Source of the DNA: Desulfobacterales bacterium
Lineage (GTDB): Bacteria; Desulfobacterota; Desulfobacteria; Desulfobacterales; UBA11574
Assembly (NCBI GenBank): GCA_030601485.1
Contig: JAUVTO010000022.1
Span: 1-14,947 of the forward strand
DNA length: 14,947 nucleotides
Direction of reading: 5' to 3'
Part shown: positions 7,593-14,947 of the stretch, piece after piece
How the letters are laid out: each line of letters begins with the position of its first letter
Position numbering within the stretch: the first letter of the stretch is position 1
Notes under the pieces: generated by a model
The model's database searches: none
What the model was told of the DNA's origin: nothing
The model's input: only the letters and a program-made list of their open reading frames with translations
Position numbers and translations under genes: made by a program

Positions 7593-8069
7593 ATGAAAGA
7601 AACCGATGTTATCCATGTGAGTAAAGATCGTCCTGAAAAGGGAAAATATGTTAAACCCCTCTTCAGAGGACTTTCTTTTATATTCAAGAATTTTCTCTCA
7701 AAGCCGGTGACCCTTCAGTATCCCACCGAGAAGACGCAAAGGAGCCAGCGCTGGAGAGGTCTCCACAGACTCAAGGTTGATGAGAAAGGGGAACTAAAGT
7801 GCGTGGCATGCGGCCTGTGCGCCCGGATCTGCCCGTCCGTGGCCATCACTATTGTTCCGTATGAGGAAGAGGGAGAGACAAGGTATCCTAAGAAATTTGT
7901 CATAGATGAACTCCGATGTATATTTTGCGGTTTCTGTCAGGAAGCTTGCCCCGAAGGAGCCATCGAGCTGACGGAGGTTTATGATTATGTCGACTACAAC
8001 CGTAAAGATTTTATCTTTGACATCGAAAAACTGAAAACCCCTGAAAGGTTTCAGTTCAAGGGAAAATAA
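7593..8069 (+). CDS. nuoI: NADH-quinone oxidoreductase subunit I (two [4Fe-4S] clusters)
   Basis: A 158-residue iron-sulfur subunit holding clusters N6a and N6b, which relay electrons from the NuoG-type subunit to N2 in NuoB. Two complete ferredoxin motifs are present: Cys70/73/76/80 (CVACGLCARICP) and Cys109/112/115/119 (CIFCGFCQEACP). The N-terminal amphipathic region (about 20-60) would lie along the membrane beside NuoH. In this cluster it is the expected electron acceptor of the formate dehydrogenase subunit. The ATG at 7593 is the first start after an in-frame TAA at 7548-7550; the ribosome-binding site is only moderate (GGGTAAG). A 73-base gap without a gene precedes it. Confidence 0.95.
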   Translation: MKETDVIHVSKDRPEKGKYVKPLFRGLSFIFKNFLSKPVTLQYPTEKTQRSQRWRGLHRLKVDEKGELKCVACGLCARICPSVAITIVPYEEEGETRYPKKFVIDELRCIFCGFCQEACPEGAIELTEVYDYVDYNRKDFIFDIEKLKTPERFQFKGK

Positions 8070-8138
8070 CCCAACGTGCGAATATCTTCTTGATGGAGGA
8101 TGCTCCTCGAAAACAGCATTTAAAAAGGGATTTTTTTC

Positions 8139-8645
8139 ATGGAACAGGCACTGATATTGATTTGTGGCATCATCGCGATCGCCACCGCGATAATGGTCAT
8201 ATTATCCCGAAATACAGTTCACAGCGCAATGTGGATGGTCGGAAACTGCTTTATTATTGCGGTCCTGTTTCTTTTGCTTCGGTTTCAGTTTATCGCAATT
8301 CTGCAGATAATTGTTTACGCAGGCGCAATCATGATGTTCATTATTTATGCGATTATGATGCTAAACCTGCGACTTTCGGATGACAGTGCAGATATTGTTA
8401 AAAACCTTTTAAACGGACGTTATTTGCTGCTGGCCCTTTTATTTATCGGGATTGTTATCCTCGGTGTGGGGTTCGGTCCCATGGCTTTAAAAGGAACGAT
8501 GACAGATCAGGCCATGATAAAATTCGGAGAGGTGGAACTGCTTGCAAATTATATATTTTCCGAGGGACTTCTCCCCTTTGAACTGGTGTCGGTTCTTCTG
8601 ACGGCAGCAATTGTGGGCGCTATTTACCTGGCCAAGAAAAATTGA
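8139..8645 (+). CDS. nuoJ: NADH-quinone oxidoreductase subunit J (membrane)
   Basis: A 168-residue protein with five hydrophobic segments, the ND6 homologue of the membrane arm between NuoH and the antiporter-like subunits. The central helix block ILQIIVYAGAIMMFIIYAIMML (about 54-75) is the family signature; its glycine marks the pi-bulge helix implicated in coupling. The start at 8139 follows AAAAGGGA (8123-8130) by 8 bases. It lies 69 bases after nuoI and 31 bases before nuoK. The sequence after the fourth helix (residues about 110-135) is a short polar loop, as usual. Confidence 0.94.
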   Translation: MEQALILICGIIAIATAIMVILSRNTVHSAMWMVGNCFIIAVLFLLLRFQFIAILQIIVYAGAIMMFIIYAIMMLNLRLSDDSADIVKNLLNGRYLLLALLFIGIVILGVGFGPMALKGTMTDQAMIKFGEVELLANYIFSEGLLPFELVSVLLTAAIVGAIYLAKKN

Positions 8646-8676
8646 TTTTTTGATCGAAAAATAGGGTGTTACTGTA

Positions 8677-8982
8677 ATGGCTGAATATCAAAACATTTAT
8701 CTCATTTTATCGGCGATACTTTTTACAATAGGCTGCGGCGGGGTGATTACCCGAAAAAACGCTATTGTTGTCTTTCTGAGCATAGAGATCATGCTCGGGG
8801 CCGTTAATCTTGCCTTTATCACCTTCAGCCGGGCCAATAACTCCCCTGAAGGGATATTCATGGTAATGTGCATCATGGCCGTTGCAGCGGCCGAGGCAGC
8901 GGTCGGACTGGCAATTTTTGTTCTTTTGTACAGGCAAACCGGCTCTATCAATATAGACAAGTTTAACCTGCTAAAATGGTAA
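8677..8982 (+). CDS. nuoK: NADH-quinone oxidoreductase subunit K (membrane)
   Basis: A 101-residue protein with three membrane helices, the ND4L homologue. Two buried glutamates essential for proton transfer in E. coli NuoK (Glu36 and Glu72) correspond here to Glu37 in VVFLSIEIMLGAVNL and Glu73 in VAAAEAAVGLAI. Length is the family standard. The start at 8677 (MAEYQNIYL) follows AGGGTG at 8662-8667. nuoL starts 15 bases after the stop, so the two are very probably co-translated from one message. Confidence 0.95.
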   Translation: MAEYQNIYLILSAILFTIGCGGVITRKNAIVVFLSIEIMLGAVNLAFITFSRANNSPEGIFMVMCIMAVAAAEAAVGLAIFVLLYRQTGSINIDKFNLLKW

Positions 8983-8997
8983 ATCGAGGTTTATGCA

Positions 8998-10992
8998 ATG
9001 TTTGATTATGTATGGTTGATTCCTTTCTTGCCCCTCGTTGGAGTGCTGGTAAATGGACTTTTCGGCCGTCGTATAGAAAAAGCAAACAAAAGCATTATAC
9101 ACTGGATCGGCTGCGGTTCGGTGGGGCTGGCTTTTTTGGTGACGTTCATCATCTTTATTCAGATGCTAAGGCTTGAACCTGACAAGCGTCTATACGATTA
9201 TACCTGGTTTACATGGATGGAGTCCGGAAATTTTATCGTCACAGTAGGATACCTGATCGATCCCATTTCAATGTTTATGTGCATGTTTGTCACAGGAGTC
9301 GGCTTTCTGATCCATATATATTCAATCGGTTACATGTGGCATGATGAAGGGACGTACTTCAGATACTTTACATACCTTAATCTATTTATGTTTTGCATGA
9401 TAAATCTTGTGCTGGCGGACAACTTCCTTCTGATGTTTTTGGGCTGGGAAGGTGTCGGGTTATGCTCTTACCTCCTTATCGCGTTCTGGTTCGGCAACAA
9501 GGAGTTTGCGATTGCGGGAAAAAAGGCCTTTATCACCAACAGGATCGGCGACTTTTTCTTTGCCATCGGCATGCTGCTTTTGATTGTGAATCTCGGAAAA
9601 CACGGGATGTGGTCGATAAAATACACTGACGTATTCGCCCATGTTTCCCTGCTGTCGCCGGATCTTATCACGCTGATATGCATTCTTTTTTTCCTGGGAT
9701 GTACGGCCAAATCAGCCCAGATTCCTTTATATGTATGGCTTCCTGACGCCATGGCCGGCCCCACTCCTGTCAGCGCGCTGATCCATGCCGCAACCATGGT
9801 CACCGCAGGCGTGTATTTTGTGGCTCGCTGCAACATCCTTTATACCATGTCTCCTCTTGCCATGCAGGCTGTTGCCATTGTGGGCGCCCTGACCGCATTC
9901 TTCGCCGCCACCATAGCCTTAACCCATAACGACATCAAAAAAGTGCTTGCTTACTCAACGGTCAGCCAGCTCGGGTACATGTTTATGGGTCTGGGTGTGG
10001 GCGCCTTTGCCGCAGGTCTTTTTCACGTTTTGACACATTCCTTTTTCAAGGCCCTTCTCTTTATGTGCGCAGGCTGTGTCATACATGGCATGAGCGGCGA
10101 ACAGGATATGAGGTATATGGGCGGGCTACGCAAGAAAATGCCGGTAACGTTTTATACCATGGTAATCGCAACCCTGGCCTTAATCGGGTTCCCGGGGTTT
10201 TCCGGTTTCTTCAGCAAGGACGAAATACTCTGGATGGCCTTCAGCAGCCCTAACGGAAATATTATGCTGTGGCTCATTGGCGTTCTTACCGCGGCCATGA
10301 CAGCCTTTTACATGTTCCGCCTCATCTTTATGACCTTTTTCAATGAATGCAGGGCATCAGAAGAGGTGCGCAAACATATTCATGAAGCGCCCAAATCCAT
10401 GACCATCCCTTTGATCATACTGGCCTTTCTTTCTGTGGTTGGCGGGTATATCGGCATCCCCAAGGCCCTTGGCGGGAGTAACATTGTCGAACATTATCTT
10501 AAACCGGTTATCGGGCTTGGAGACGGAAAACTCTTTCAAGATGCCACGGGCACGGCAATAACACACGGGGCGGAAGCAGCCGGACATCATTTTTCACACA
10601 TGATCGAATACACATTAATGGCAATTACGACAATAATTGTGTTTGCAGGAATCTTTTTAGCATACACGATGTACATGAAAAAGAGGACTATTCCCGAGAA
10701 ACTCGCTGAAAAGCATTCCTTGTTCTACAGGCTTCTGCTCAACAAGTGGTATATTGATGAACTGTATGAGTGGAATGTAATTAAGCCGCTTCATACTTTC
10801 AGTGTCTTTATGTGGAAAATTGCTGACGTTATAATTATAGACGGCCTTGTAAACAAAACGGCTCAATTTTTCATGTGGTGCGGCAGTATGCTGCGTCACA
10901 TCCAGACCGGGTATGTGCAACGCTATGCGATAACTTTAGTAGCGGGCACGGTGGTTATTGTCATGTATTATATCTTTTCACTGTATATTTAG
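8998..10992 (+). CDS. nuoL: NADH-quinone oxidoreductase subunit L (antiporter-like)
   Basis: A 664-residue antiporter-like membrane subunit, the distal pump of the membrane arm. The key residues are visible: Glu151 in FLGWEGVGLCSYLLI, Lys238 in GCTAKSAQIPLYVWLPDAMAGPTPVSALIHAATMV (His263 in the last part), and the LAYSTVSQLGYM block. The C-terminal part contains a His-rich loop (about 518-535, THGAEAAGHHFSH) followed by a long hydrophobic/amphipathic region that should form the lateral helix running back along the arm, plus a final transmembrane segment. It is about 50 residues longer than E. coli NuoL, mainly C-terminal. The start at 8998 follows GAGGT (8986-8990). A 97-base gap with no gene precedes nuoM. 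Confidence 0.95.
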   Translation: MFDYVWLIPFLPLVGVLVNGLFGRRIEKANKSIIHWIGCGSVGLAFLVTFIIFIQMLRLEPDKRLYDYTWFTWMESGNFIVTVGYLIDPISMFMCMFVTGVGFLIHIYSIGYMWHDEGTYFRYFTYLNLFMFCMINLVLADNFLLMFLGWEGVGLCSYLLIAFWFGNKEFAIAGKKAFITNRIGDFFFAIGMLLLIVNLGKHGMWSIKYTDVFAHVSLLSPDLITLICILFFLGCTAKSAQIPLYVWLPDAMAGPTPVSALIHAATMVTAGVYFVARCNILYTMSPLAMQAVAIVGALTAFFAATIALTHNDIKKVLAYSTVSQLGYMFMGLGVGAFAAGLFHVLTHSFFKALLFMCAGCVIHGMSGEQDMRYMGGLRKKMPVTFYTMVIATLALIGFPGFSGFFSKDEILWMAFSSPNGNIMLWLIGVLTAAMTAFYMFRLIFMTFFNECRASEEVRKHIHEAPKSMTIPLIILAFLSVVGGYIGIPKALGGSNIVEHYLKPVIGLGDGKLFQDATGTAITHGAEAAGHHFSHMIEYTLMAITTIIVFAGIFLAYTMYMKKRTIPEKLAEKHSLFYRLLLNKWYIDELYEWNVIKPLHTFSVFMWKIADVIIIDGLVNKTAQFFMWCGSMLRHIQTGYVQRYAITLVAGTVVIVMYYIFSLYI

Positions 10993-11089
10993 GATGGGGC
11001 CTCGTTAAATAGTAACGGTGGTAAGTCGTTAAGATGATCCGATTTTATGCGGACTACATCTGAACATAGCAACTTCTGGAGATAACAGA

Positions 11090-12718
11090 ATGAACCAGCT
11101 TAATTTCCCGATCATCAGTTTCATTATTTTCTTTCCCCTGGCCGGGGTGTTGATGCTTCTTTTTATACGGGGCGATAAAAACAAGAATTATGGTCTGTTG
11201 CGGAAAGCCGCTTTTGTAATATCCCTTTTTGAATTCTCAGTTTCCCTGGCGTTACCGATTTACTTTAATTCCGAAACTCCGCATATGCAGTTTGTGGAGC
11301 ATGTACCCTGGGTCAAGAGTATGGGGCTTTCTTATTTTGTCGGCATAGACGGAATAAGCCTCTGGCTGGTCGTGCTTACAACTTTTCTTGTTCCTTTGTG
11401 CATGCTTTGCTCATGGACGTATATTCAAAAAAACGTCAAGGCGTTTCTGATAAGCATGCTTTTTCTTGAAACAGCGATGATCGGTGCCTTTGTATCTCTG
11501 GACCTTGTCATTTTCTTTATTTTCTGGGAGCTTATGCTCATTCCCATGTTCCTGCTCATAGGCGTCTGGGGCGGATCGAGGCGCATCTATTCCGCAATCA
11601 AGTTTTTCCTGTACACGGCGGGCGGAAGTGTTTTCATGTTTGTGGCTATCCTCTACCTCTATTACTACAATTACACGACCACCGGAATTGCCACTTTCAA
11701 CCTTCTTGAGCTTTACAAGCTGCATATACCGGTATCCATCCAGTTCTGGCTGTGCATTGCGTTTTTCCTGGCTTTTGCCGTCAAAGTTCCGATGTTCCCC
11801 CTGCATACATGGCTACCGGACGCCCATGTCGAAGCCCCGGCTGCCGGAAGCGTTATCCTTGCCGCCATTCTTCTTAAAATGGGAACTTACGGTTTTCTGC
11901 GATTTGCAATGCCGCTTTTTCCTTATGCAGCACATCAGCTCCTACCGGTTATCGCAGTACTGGCGATCGCCGGAATTATCTATGCGGCACTTGTGGCGTG
12001 GGTCCAGCCGGACATGAAAAAGCTCGTGGCTTACTCCAGCGTAAGCCACCTGGGGTATGTGATGCTCGGGCTTTTTGCTTTAAACATGCAGGGTATTGAG
12101 GGGGGCATCTATCAGATGCTGAATCACGGCATCAACACCGGCGCCCTGTTTATCCTTGTGGGGATGCTATATGAAAGAAGGCATACTCGGATGATGGAGG
12201 ATTTCGGAGGCCTCGCAAAAGAAATGCCGATCTTTGCCACTTTCTTTATGATCGTAACACTTGCAACGGTTGCCGTTCCCGGAACAAACGGCTTTGTGGG
12301 AGAGTTCATGGTCCTTGTCGGCGTCTTTAAGACGTATCCGATTTACGGTGTTTTTGCAGTCTCAGGAATGATCCTCGGGGCAGTCTACATGTTATGGATG
12401 TATCAGCAGGTGATGTTCGGACCGGTTGATAAAGATGAAAACAGAAATATTCCGGACCTGAACATGCGTGAGATAGCCACCATGCTCCCCATTGCCGTGC
12501 TTGTTTTTGTGATGGGAATTTTTCCGGGATATTTCATGAGAAAAATGGACGCTTCGGTCTCCCTTTTTATCAGCCGATACAACAAAGACTATGAAATGTA
12601 TGTCCAAGAGGTGACCGGAAAAACCAATACTAACCTGGCGATAAAAAATGCCGCTTTGATACTATCGCAGGATCGATCCGTAAACCCGGATGAAATAATA
12701 AAAGACAGACCGTTGTAA
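11090..12718 (+). CDS. nuoM: NADH-quinone oxidoreductase subunit M (antiporter-like)
   Basis: A 542-residue antiporter-like pump subunit, the ND4 homologue. Conserved charged residues: Glu147 in FIFWELMLIPMFLLIG, Lys232 in FAVKVPMFPLHTWLPDAHVEAP and Lys263 in AAILLKMGTYGFLRF, matching E. coli NuoM Glu144, Lys234 and Lys265. The KKLVAYSSVSHLGYVMLG block follows. About 14 membrane helices are expected. The C-terminus carries an extra soluble tail of about 50 residues (RYNKDYEMYVQEVTGKTN onward) ending in a charged segment, longer than in E. coli. The start at 11090 follows GGAGA (11078-11082). nuoN starts 38 bases downstream. Confidence 0.95.
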   Translation: MNQLNFPIISFIIFFPLAGVLMLLFIRGDKNKNYGLLRKAAFVISLFEFSVSLALPIYFNSETPHMQFVEHVPWVKSMGLSYFVGIDGISLWLVVLTTFLVPLCMLCSWTYIQKNVKAFLISMLFLETAMIGAFVSLDLVIFFIFWELMLIPMFLLIGVWGGSRRIYSAIKFFLYTAGGSVFMFVAILYLYYYNYTTTGIATFNLLELYKLHIPVSIQFWLCIAFFLAFAVKVPMFPLHTWLPDAHVEAPAAGSVILAAILLKMGTYGFLRFAMPLFPYAAHQLLPVIAVLAIAGIIYAALVAWVQPDMKKLVAYSSVSHLGYVMLGLFALNMQGIEGGIYQMLNHGINTGALFILVGMLYERRHTRMMEDFGGLAKEMPIFATFFMIVTLATVAVPGTNGFVGEFMVLVGVFKTYPIYGVFAVSGMILGAVYMLWMYQQVMFGPVDKDENRNIPDLNMREIATMLPIAVLVFVMGIFPGYFMRKMDASVSLFISRYNKDYEMYVQEVTGKTNTNLAIKNAALILSQDRSVNPDEIIKDRPL

Positions 12719-12756
12719 AATAACGGCTTTTTTGCACAATACATTTGGAGGAATGA

Positions 12757-14229
12757 ATGGAGACGTTGGATTTTACTCTGCCGGTAATAAGCTTCCAGGC
12801 TGTTTGGCCGCAGATTATTCTTGTTGCAACTGCATTATTCGTACTTCTTGCTGATGTCTTCAAGAGGAAAGAAAAAACTGCTTTAATCGGTTTTATGTCG
12901 CTTGCCGGCTCTATCATGGCATTAGCCTGTCTGCTTGTGACGTGGCCGACCAGTGGCGGTTCTTCTTTCAGCGGGATGGTTTTTACAGACGGCTTTTCTT
13001 TCTTTATAGCTCTGATCATCTTACTTATTTTAATTCTAACCATCATGATCTCCATCAACTACCAGAAATTTTTCTCACGGATAAACTGCGGAGAGTACTA
13101 CGCCCTTATCCTTTTTGCTACTTGTGGAATGACCCTGATGGCGGCCGCAGGAAACCTGATTCTGATTTTTGTGGCGCTTGAAACCATGTCGGTATCTATT
13201 TACGTGCTTGCCGCTTTTCATAAAGATAAGCTCCGGTCCGCTGAGGCGGCCTTAAAGTACTTTCTGCTTGGAGCTTTTGCCTCGGGTTTTCTTCTTTACG
13301 GATTTGCACTTATCTACGGAGCAACCGGAACGTTGGATATTGTAAAGATCGGTAACTTTATATCGAGTCATCCGAATATACTGCATTCAAAACTTCTTAT
13401 TGCCGGTTTGGTGATGATGACTGTGGGATTCGGCTTCAAGATTTCAATGGTTCCGTTTCACATGTGGACGCCGGATGTTTATGAAGGCGCCCCCACCGTG
13501 ATAACCGGTTTCATGGCCACCGGCGTAAAGGCAGCTGCTTTCGCAGCTCTTATCCGGGTTGTCCTTGTCCCCCTCATTTCTCTTAAAGTGGACTGGATCT
13601 CCATCATGTGGATTGCTGCCTTCCTGACCATGACCGTCGGGAACATAATCGCCCTTGCTCAGGACAACATAAAACGTATGCTTGCCTACTCGAGCATCGC
13701 CCATGCCGGATATATTCTCATAGGGTTTGTGGCAGGAACCGGCCTTGCCCAGGCCGGGATGCTGTTCTACCTTATGGCATATGCGTTTATGAATATAGGG
13801 GCCTTCGGTGTTGTGGCGCTTTTAGGGAAAGAAGAAGGAGAATATGACCAGATCTCCGATTTTGCAGGGCTCGGGTTTAAATACCCGGTGATGGGCGTGG
13901 CCATGGCGGTCTTTATGTTTTCCCTTGCCGGAATCCCGCCCTCTGGCGGATTCATGGGTAAATTTTATATATTTACCGAAGGCATAAAAGCCGGTTATAT
14001 CTGGCTGGTCATATTCGGTGCCATAAACAGCATCATTTCGATTTACTACTATCTCAGGGTGGTAGTGGTAATGTACTTCCATCCTTCCGAAGGGATTGTT
14101 ACCATGCCGAGACCTTCCCGGACCACCGTGCTTGCCCTTGCCATTGCATGCTGGGGCGTCCTTTTGATGGGAATATTCCCCTCATACTTCTGGTCCTTTG
14201 CAACAAGTTGCGTGTTCACCCTTATGTAG
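12757..14229 (+). CDS. nuoN: NADH-quinone oxidoreductase subunit N (antiporter-like)
   Basis: A 490-residue antiporter-like pump subunit, the ND2 homologue and last gene of the cluster. Expected residues are present: Glu142 in FVALETMSVSIYVLAAF, Lys228 in GFGFKISMVPFHMWTPDVYEGAPT and Lys258 in ATGVKAAAFAAL, followed by KRMLAYSSIAHAGYILIG and the GIPPSGGFMGKF block. GGAGG at 12747-12751 lies 5 bases upstream of the ATG at 12757; an overlapping ATG at 12753 is in another frame and leads nowhere useful. No gene follows on this strand for 584 bases, so the operon appears to end here. Confidence 0.96.
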   Translation: METLDFTLPVISFQAVWPQIILVATALFVLLADVFKRKEKTALIGFMSLAGSIMALACLLVTWPTSGGSSFSGMVFTDGFSFFIALIILLILILTIMISINYQKFFSRINCGEYYALILFATCGMTLMAAAGNLILIFVALETMSVSIYVLAAFHKDKLRSAEAALKYFLLGAFASGFLLYGFALIYGATGTLDIVKIGNFISSHPNILHSKLLIAGLVMMTVGFGFKISMVPFHMWTPDVYEGAPTVITGFMATGVKAAAFAALIRVVLVPLISLKVDWISIMWIAAFLTMTVGNIIALAQDNIKRMLAYSSIAHAGYILIGFVAGTGLAQAGMLFYLMAYAFMNIGAFGVVALLGKEEGEYDQISDFAGLGFKYPVMGVAMAVFMFSLAGIPPSGGFMGKFYIFTEGIKAGYIWLVIFGAINSIISIYYYLRVVVVMYFHPSEGIVTMPRPSRTTVLALAIACWGVLLMGIFPSYFWSFATSCVFTLM

Positions 14230-14260
14230 CAAAAAGACAAAATCGACTTGTGAGAAATAT

Positions 14261-14299
14261 GGGTTAGGTGTTTTTCCATCCCAGATTTAACCCTAACCC
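14261..14299. repeat. 8-base inverted repeat after nuoN
   Basis: GGGTTAGG (14261-14268) and CCTAACCC (14292-14299) are perfect reverse complements separated by 23 bases. The position 31 bases after the nuoN stop suggests a role in transcript 3'-end formation or stability, but there is no T-run after it and the loop is long, so I do not call it an intrinsic terminator. Confidence 0.35.
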
Positions 14300-14406
14300 T
14301 GTAAAAATTGAGGATGCCGAAAAGCCAAGAACCCTTCTATTTTTAAATAATTTGGACAGTTCTCATTGCAATCAATATCTGCTCTCTCTATCGAACCTCT
14401 ACTATT

Positions 14407-14565
14407 GATGGATTCGTAAAAAGTCGAAAAACACCCTTTTTTGTCATTCCGGCGAAAGCCGGAATCCAGTAAATTCAATGGATTCTGGATGCCGGATCAA
14501 GTCCGGCATGACGGTTTTAGGACTTTTTACGAAACCGTCTAAATCGGACTTTTTACGAATTCATC
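14407..14565. repeat. 159-base intergenic repeat element with terminal inverted repeats
   Basis: The ends are a 19-base inverted repeat: GATGGATTCGTAAAAAGTC (14407-14425) and GACTTTTTACGAATTCATC (14547-14565), matching at 18 of 19 positions. A second copy of the right arm, GACTTTTTACGAA, lies at 14521-14533. The core (14443-14512) folds into two hairpins: ATTCCGGC-GAAA-GCCGGAAT (14446-14465) and ATGCCGGA-TCAAG-TCCGGCAT (14489-14509), closed by GTCAT (14443-14447) with ATGAC (14508-14512). The core resembles widespread dispersed intergenic palindromes such as the ATTCC-type repeats of Neisseria and many Proteobacteria. It has no coding capacity and would be a MITE-like or palindromic unit. Whether it is dispersed in this genome cannot be seen from one copy. 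Confidence 0.7.
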
Positions 14566-14629
14566 ACTATTAAAGCCATCGCTATAGATTATCCAGATAC
14601 CGATTTAATAAGGATTGAATGTCAATTTT

Positions 14630-14645
14630 TCCGGAACGGTCCGGA
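14630..14645. repeat. TCCGGA repeat pair forming a small hairpin
   Basis: TCCGGA occurs at 14630-14635 and 14640-14645, separated by ACGG. Because the hexamer is its own reverse complement, the pair can form a 6-base stem with a 4-base loop or act as two adjacent palindromic sites. It lies about 170 bases upstream of the last gene. Confidence 0.3.
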
Positions 14646-14659
14646 GATTACGCCCGTTA

Positions 14660-14700
14660 TGTGCATAGAAAATTGTGCATACTGCACAAAAAAATGTGCA
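14660..14700. promoter_or_regulatory. TGTGCA half-site cluster, candidate operator
   Basis: TGTGCA occurs in the forward sense at 14660, 14674 and 14695, and its complement TGCACA at 14683. TGTGCA-TAC-TGCACA (14674-14688) is a perfect 6-base inverted repeat with a 3-base spacer. Such density within 41 bases of an AT-rich spacer suggests a binding site for a dimeric regulator acting on the gene at 14814. The regulator is unknown. Confidence 0.4.
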
Positions 14701-14813
14701 CCAGAGAATCCTTATAAAATTAAATGGTCATGATATCAAGGGGTTAATTTTGGTATATTTGTTGCGTTGTTCTTTTTTTCCGCTGTTATTATCAACTATA
14801 TAGGAGAAAAAAA

Positions 14814-14947
14814 ATGCAAAAAGATTTCCATTACTGTCTTATAAAAGTTTTAACACAAAAATCCGGTTTTTCGCCGGAAGACGCACAGATCATAGCCTAT
14901 GCCTCCCAGTACACGGATGATGCCGTAGAACATCTGCCCTTCCGAGT
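14814..14947 (+). CDS. Start of a DUF6765-like protein (3' end outside window)
   Basis: The ATG at 14814 is preceded by AGGAG (14802-14806) at 7 bases and opens a frame that stays open for 44 codons to the window edge. The N-terminus, MQKDFHYCLIKVL, then SGFSPEDAQIIAYASQYTDDA, resembles what I recall of the DUF6765 family, whose members begin with an M-x-K-D-F-H-Y block and a conserved IAYASQYxDDA. The family has no function that I can name; the conserved His and Asp residues could suggest a metal-dependent enzyme, but that is speculation. It is separated from nuoN by a 584-base spacer and probably belongs to its own transcription unit. Confidence 0.75.
   Translation, partial: MQKDFHYCLIKVLTQKSGFSPEDAQIIAYASQYTDDAVEHLPFR

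Noticed and set aside
14293..14478. Minus-strand 61-codon frame in the terminal spacer
   Set aside because: Part of it is the repeat element; the translated motif (LDSGFRRNDKKG) is the well-known chance product of this kind of palindromic repeat rather than a gene.
14407..14565. CRISPR-like repeats
   Set aside because: The repeats are inverted and unequal, with no regular spacer series and no cas genes nearby.

Overview
The window carries an almost uninterrupted, single-strand (+) gene cluster for the membrane arm and connecting arm of a complex I-type (Nuo) oxidoreductase. It is flanked by the end of a pilin-type locus on the left and by a non-coding, repeat-bearing spacer leading into the start of another gene on the right. 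Base composition is moderate. The gene repertoire (nuoABCD-[FDH]-HIJKLMN, a FimT/GspH-type pseudopilin, a selenocysteine-encoding UGA, a DUF6765-like start) suggests an anaerobic Desulfobacterota (former Deltaproteobacteria) bacterium, probably a sulfate reducer or syntroph. That placement is inferred from gene content, not from a phylogenetic marker.

Layout: <1-344, end of a probable lipoprotein with a typical periplasmic/envelope domain, overlapping by 8 bases a FimT/GspH-like prepilin (337-825). 826-1159, a 334-base spacer with a weak terminator candidate, a possible promoter and a 38-base stem-loop in the presumed nuo leader. 1160-14229, nuoA, nuoB, nuoC, nuoD, a long molybdoenzyme gene (3853-6522), nuoH, nuoI, nuoJ, nuoK, nuoL, nuoM and nuoN. 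14230-14813, a 584-base spacer with no convincing gene but with a 159-base repeat element bounded by 19-base inverted repeats and a cluster of TGTGCA half-sites. 14814->14947, the first 44 codons of a gene resembling the DUF6765 family.

The central point is the gene in the nuoG position. Read conventionally it appears as two ORFs separated by a TGA at 4885-4887. The TGA falls exactly at the selenocysteine position of formate dehydrogenases (CARL-Sec-HSSTVAGLA, compare CARV-Sec-HGPSVAGL in E. coli FdhF). A hairpin with an AGGTCT apical region follows at the same distance as in E. coli fdhF, and the downstream frame continues without a break. I therefore annotate one 889-residue selenoprotein, a formate dehydrogenase alpha subunit with a NuoG/hydrogenase-type iron-sulfur N-terminus. 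No nuoE or nuoF (NADH-oxidising module) is present between nuoD and nuoH or anywhere else in the cluster.

Together the genes suggest a formate-linked complex I: formate oxidised at a Mo/W-selenocysteine site, electrons passed through the FdhA iron-sulfur chain to NuoI and NuoB, a quinone reduced at the NuoB/NuoD/NuoH site, and ions pumped by NuoL, NuoM and NuoN. In reverse it could use ion-motive force to push quinol electrons onto CO2. The parts list is seen in the sequence; the assembled function is inference.
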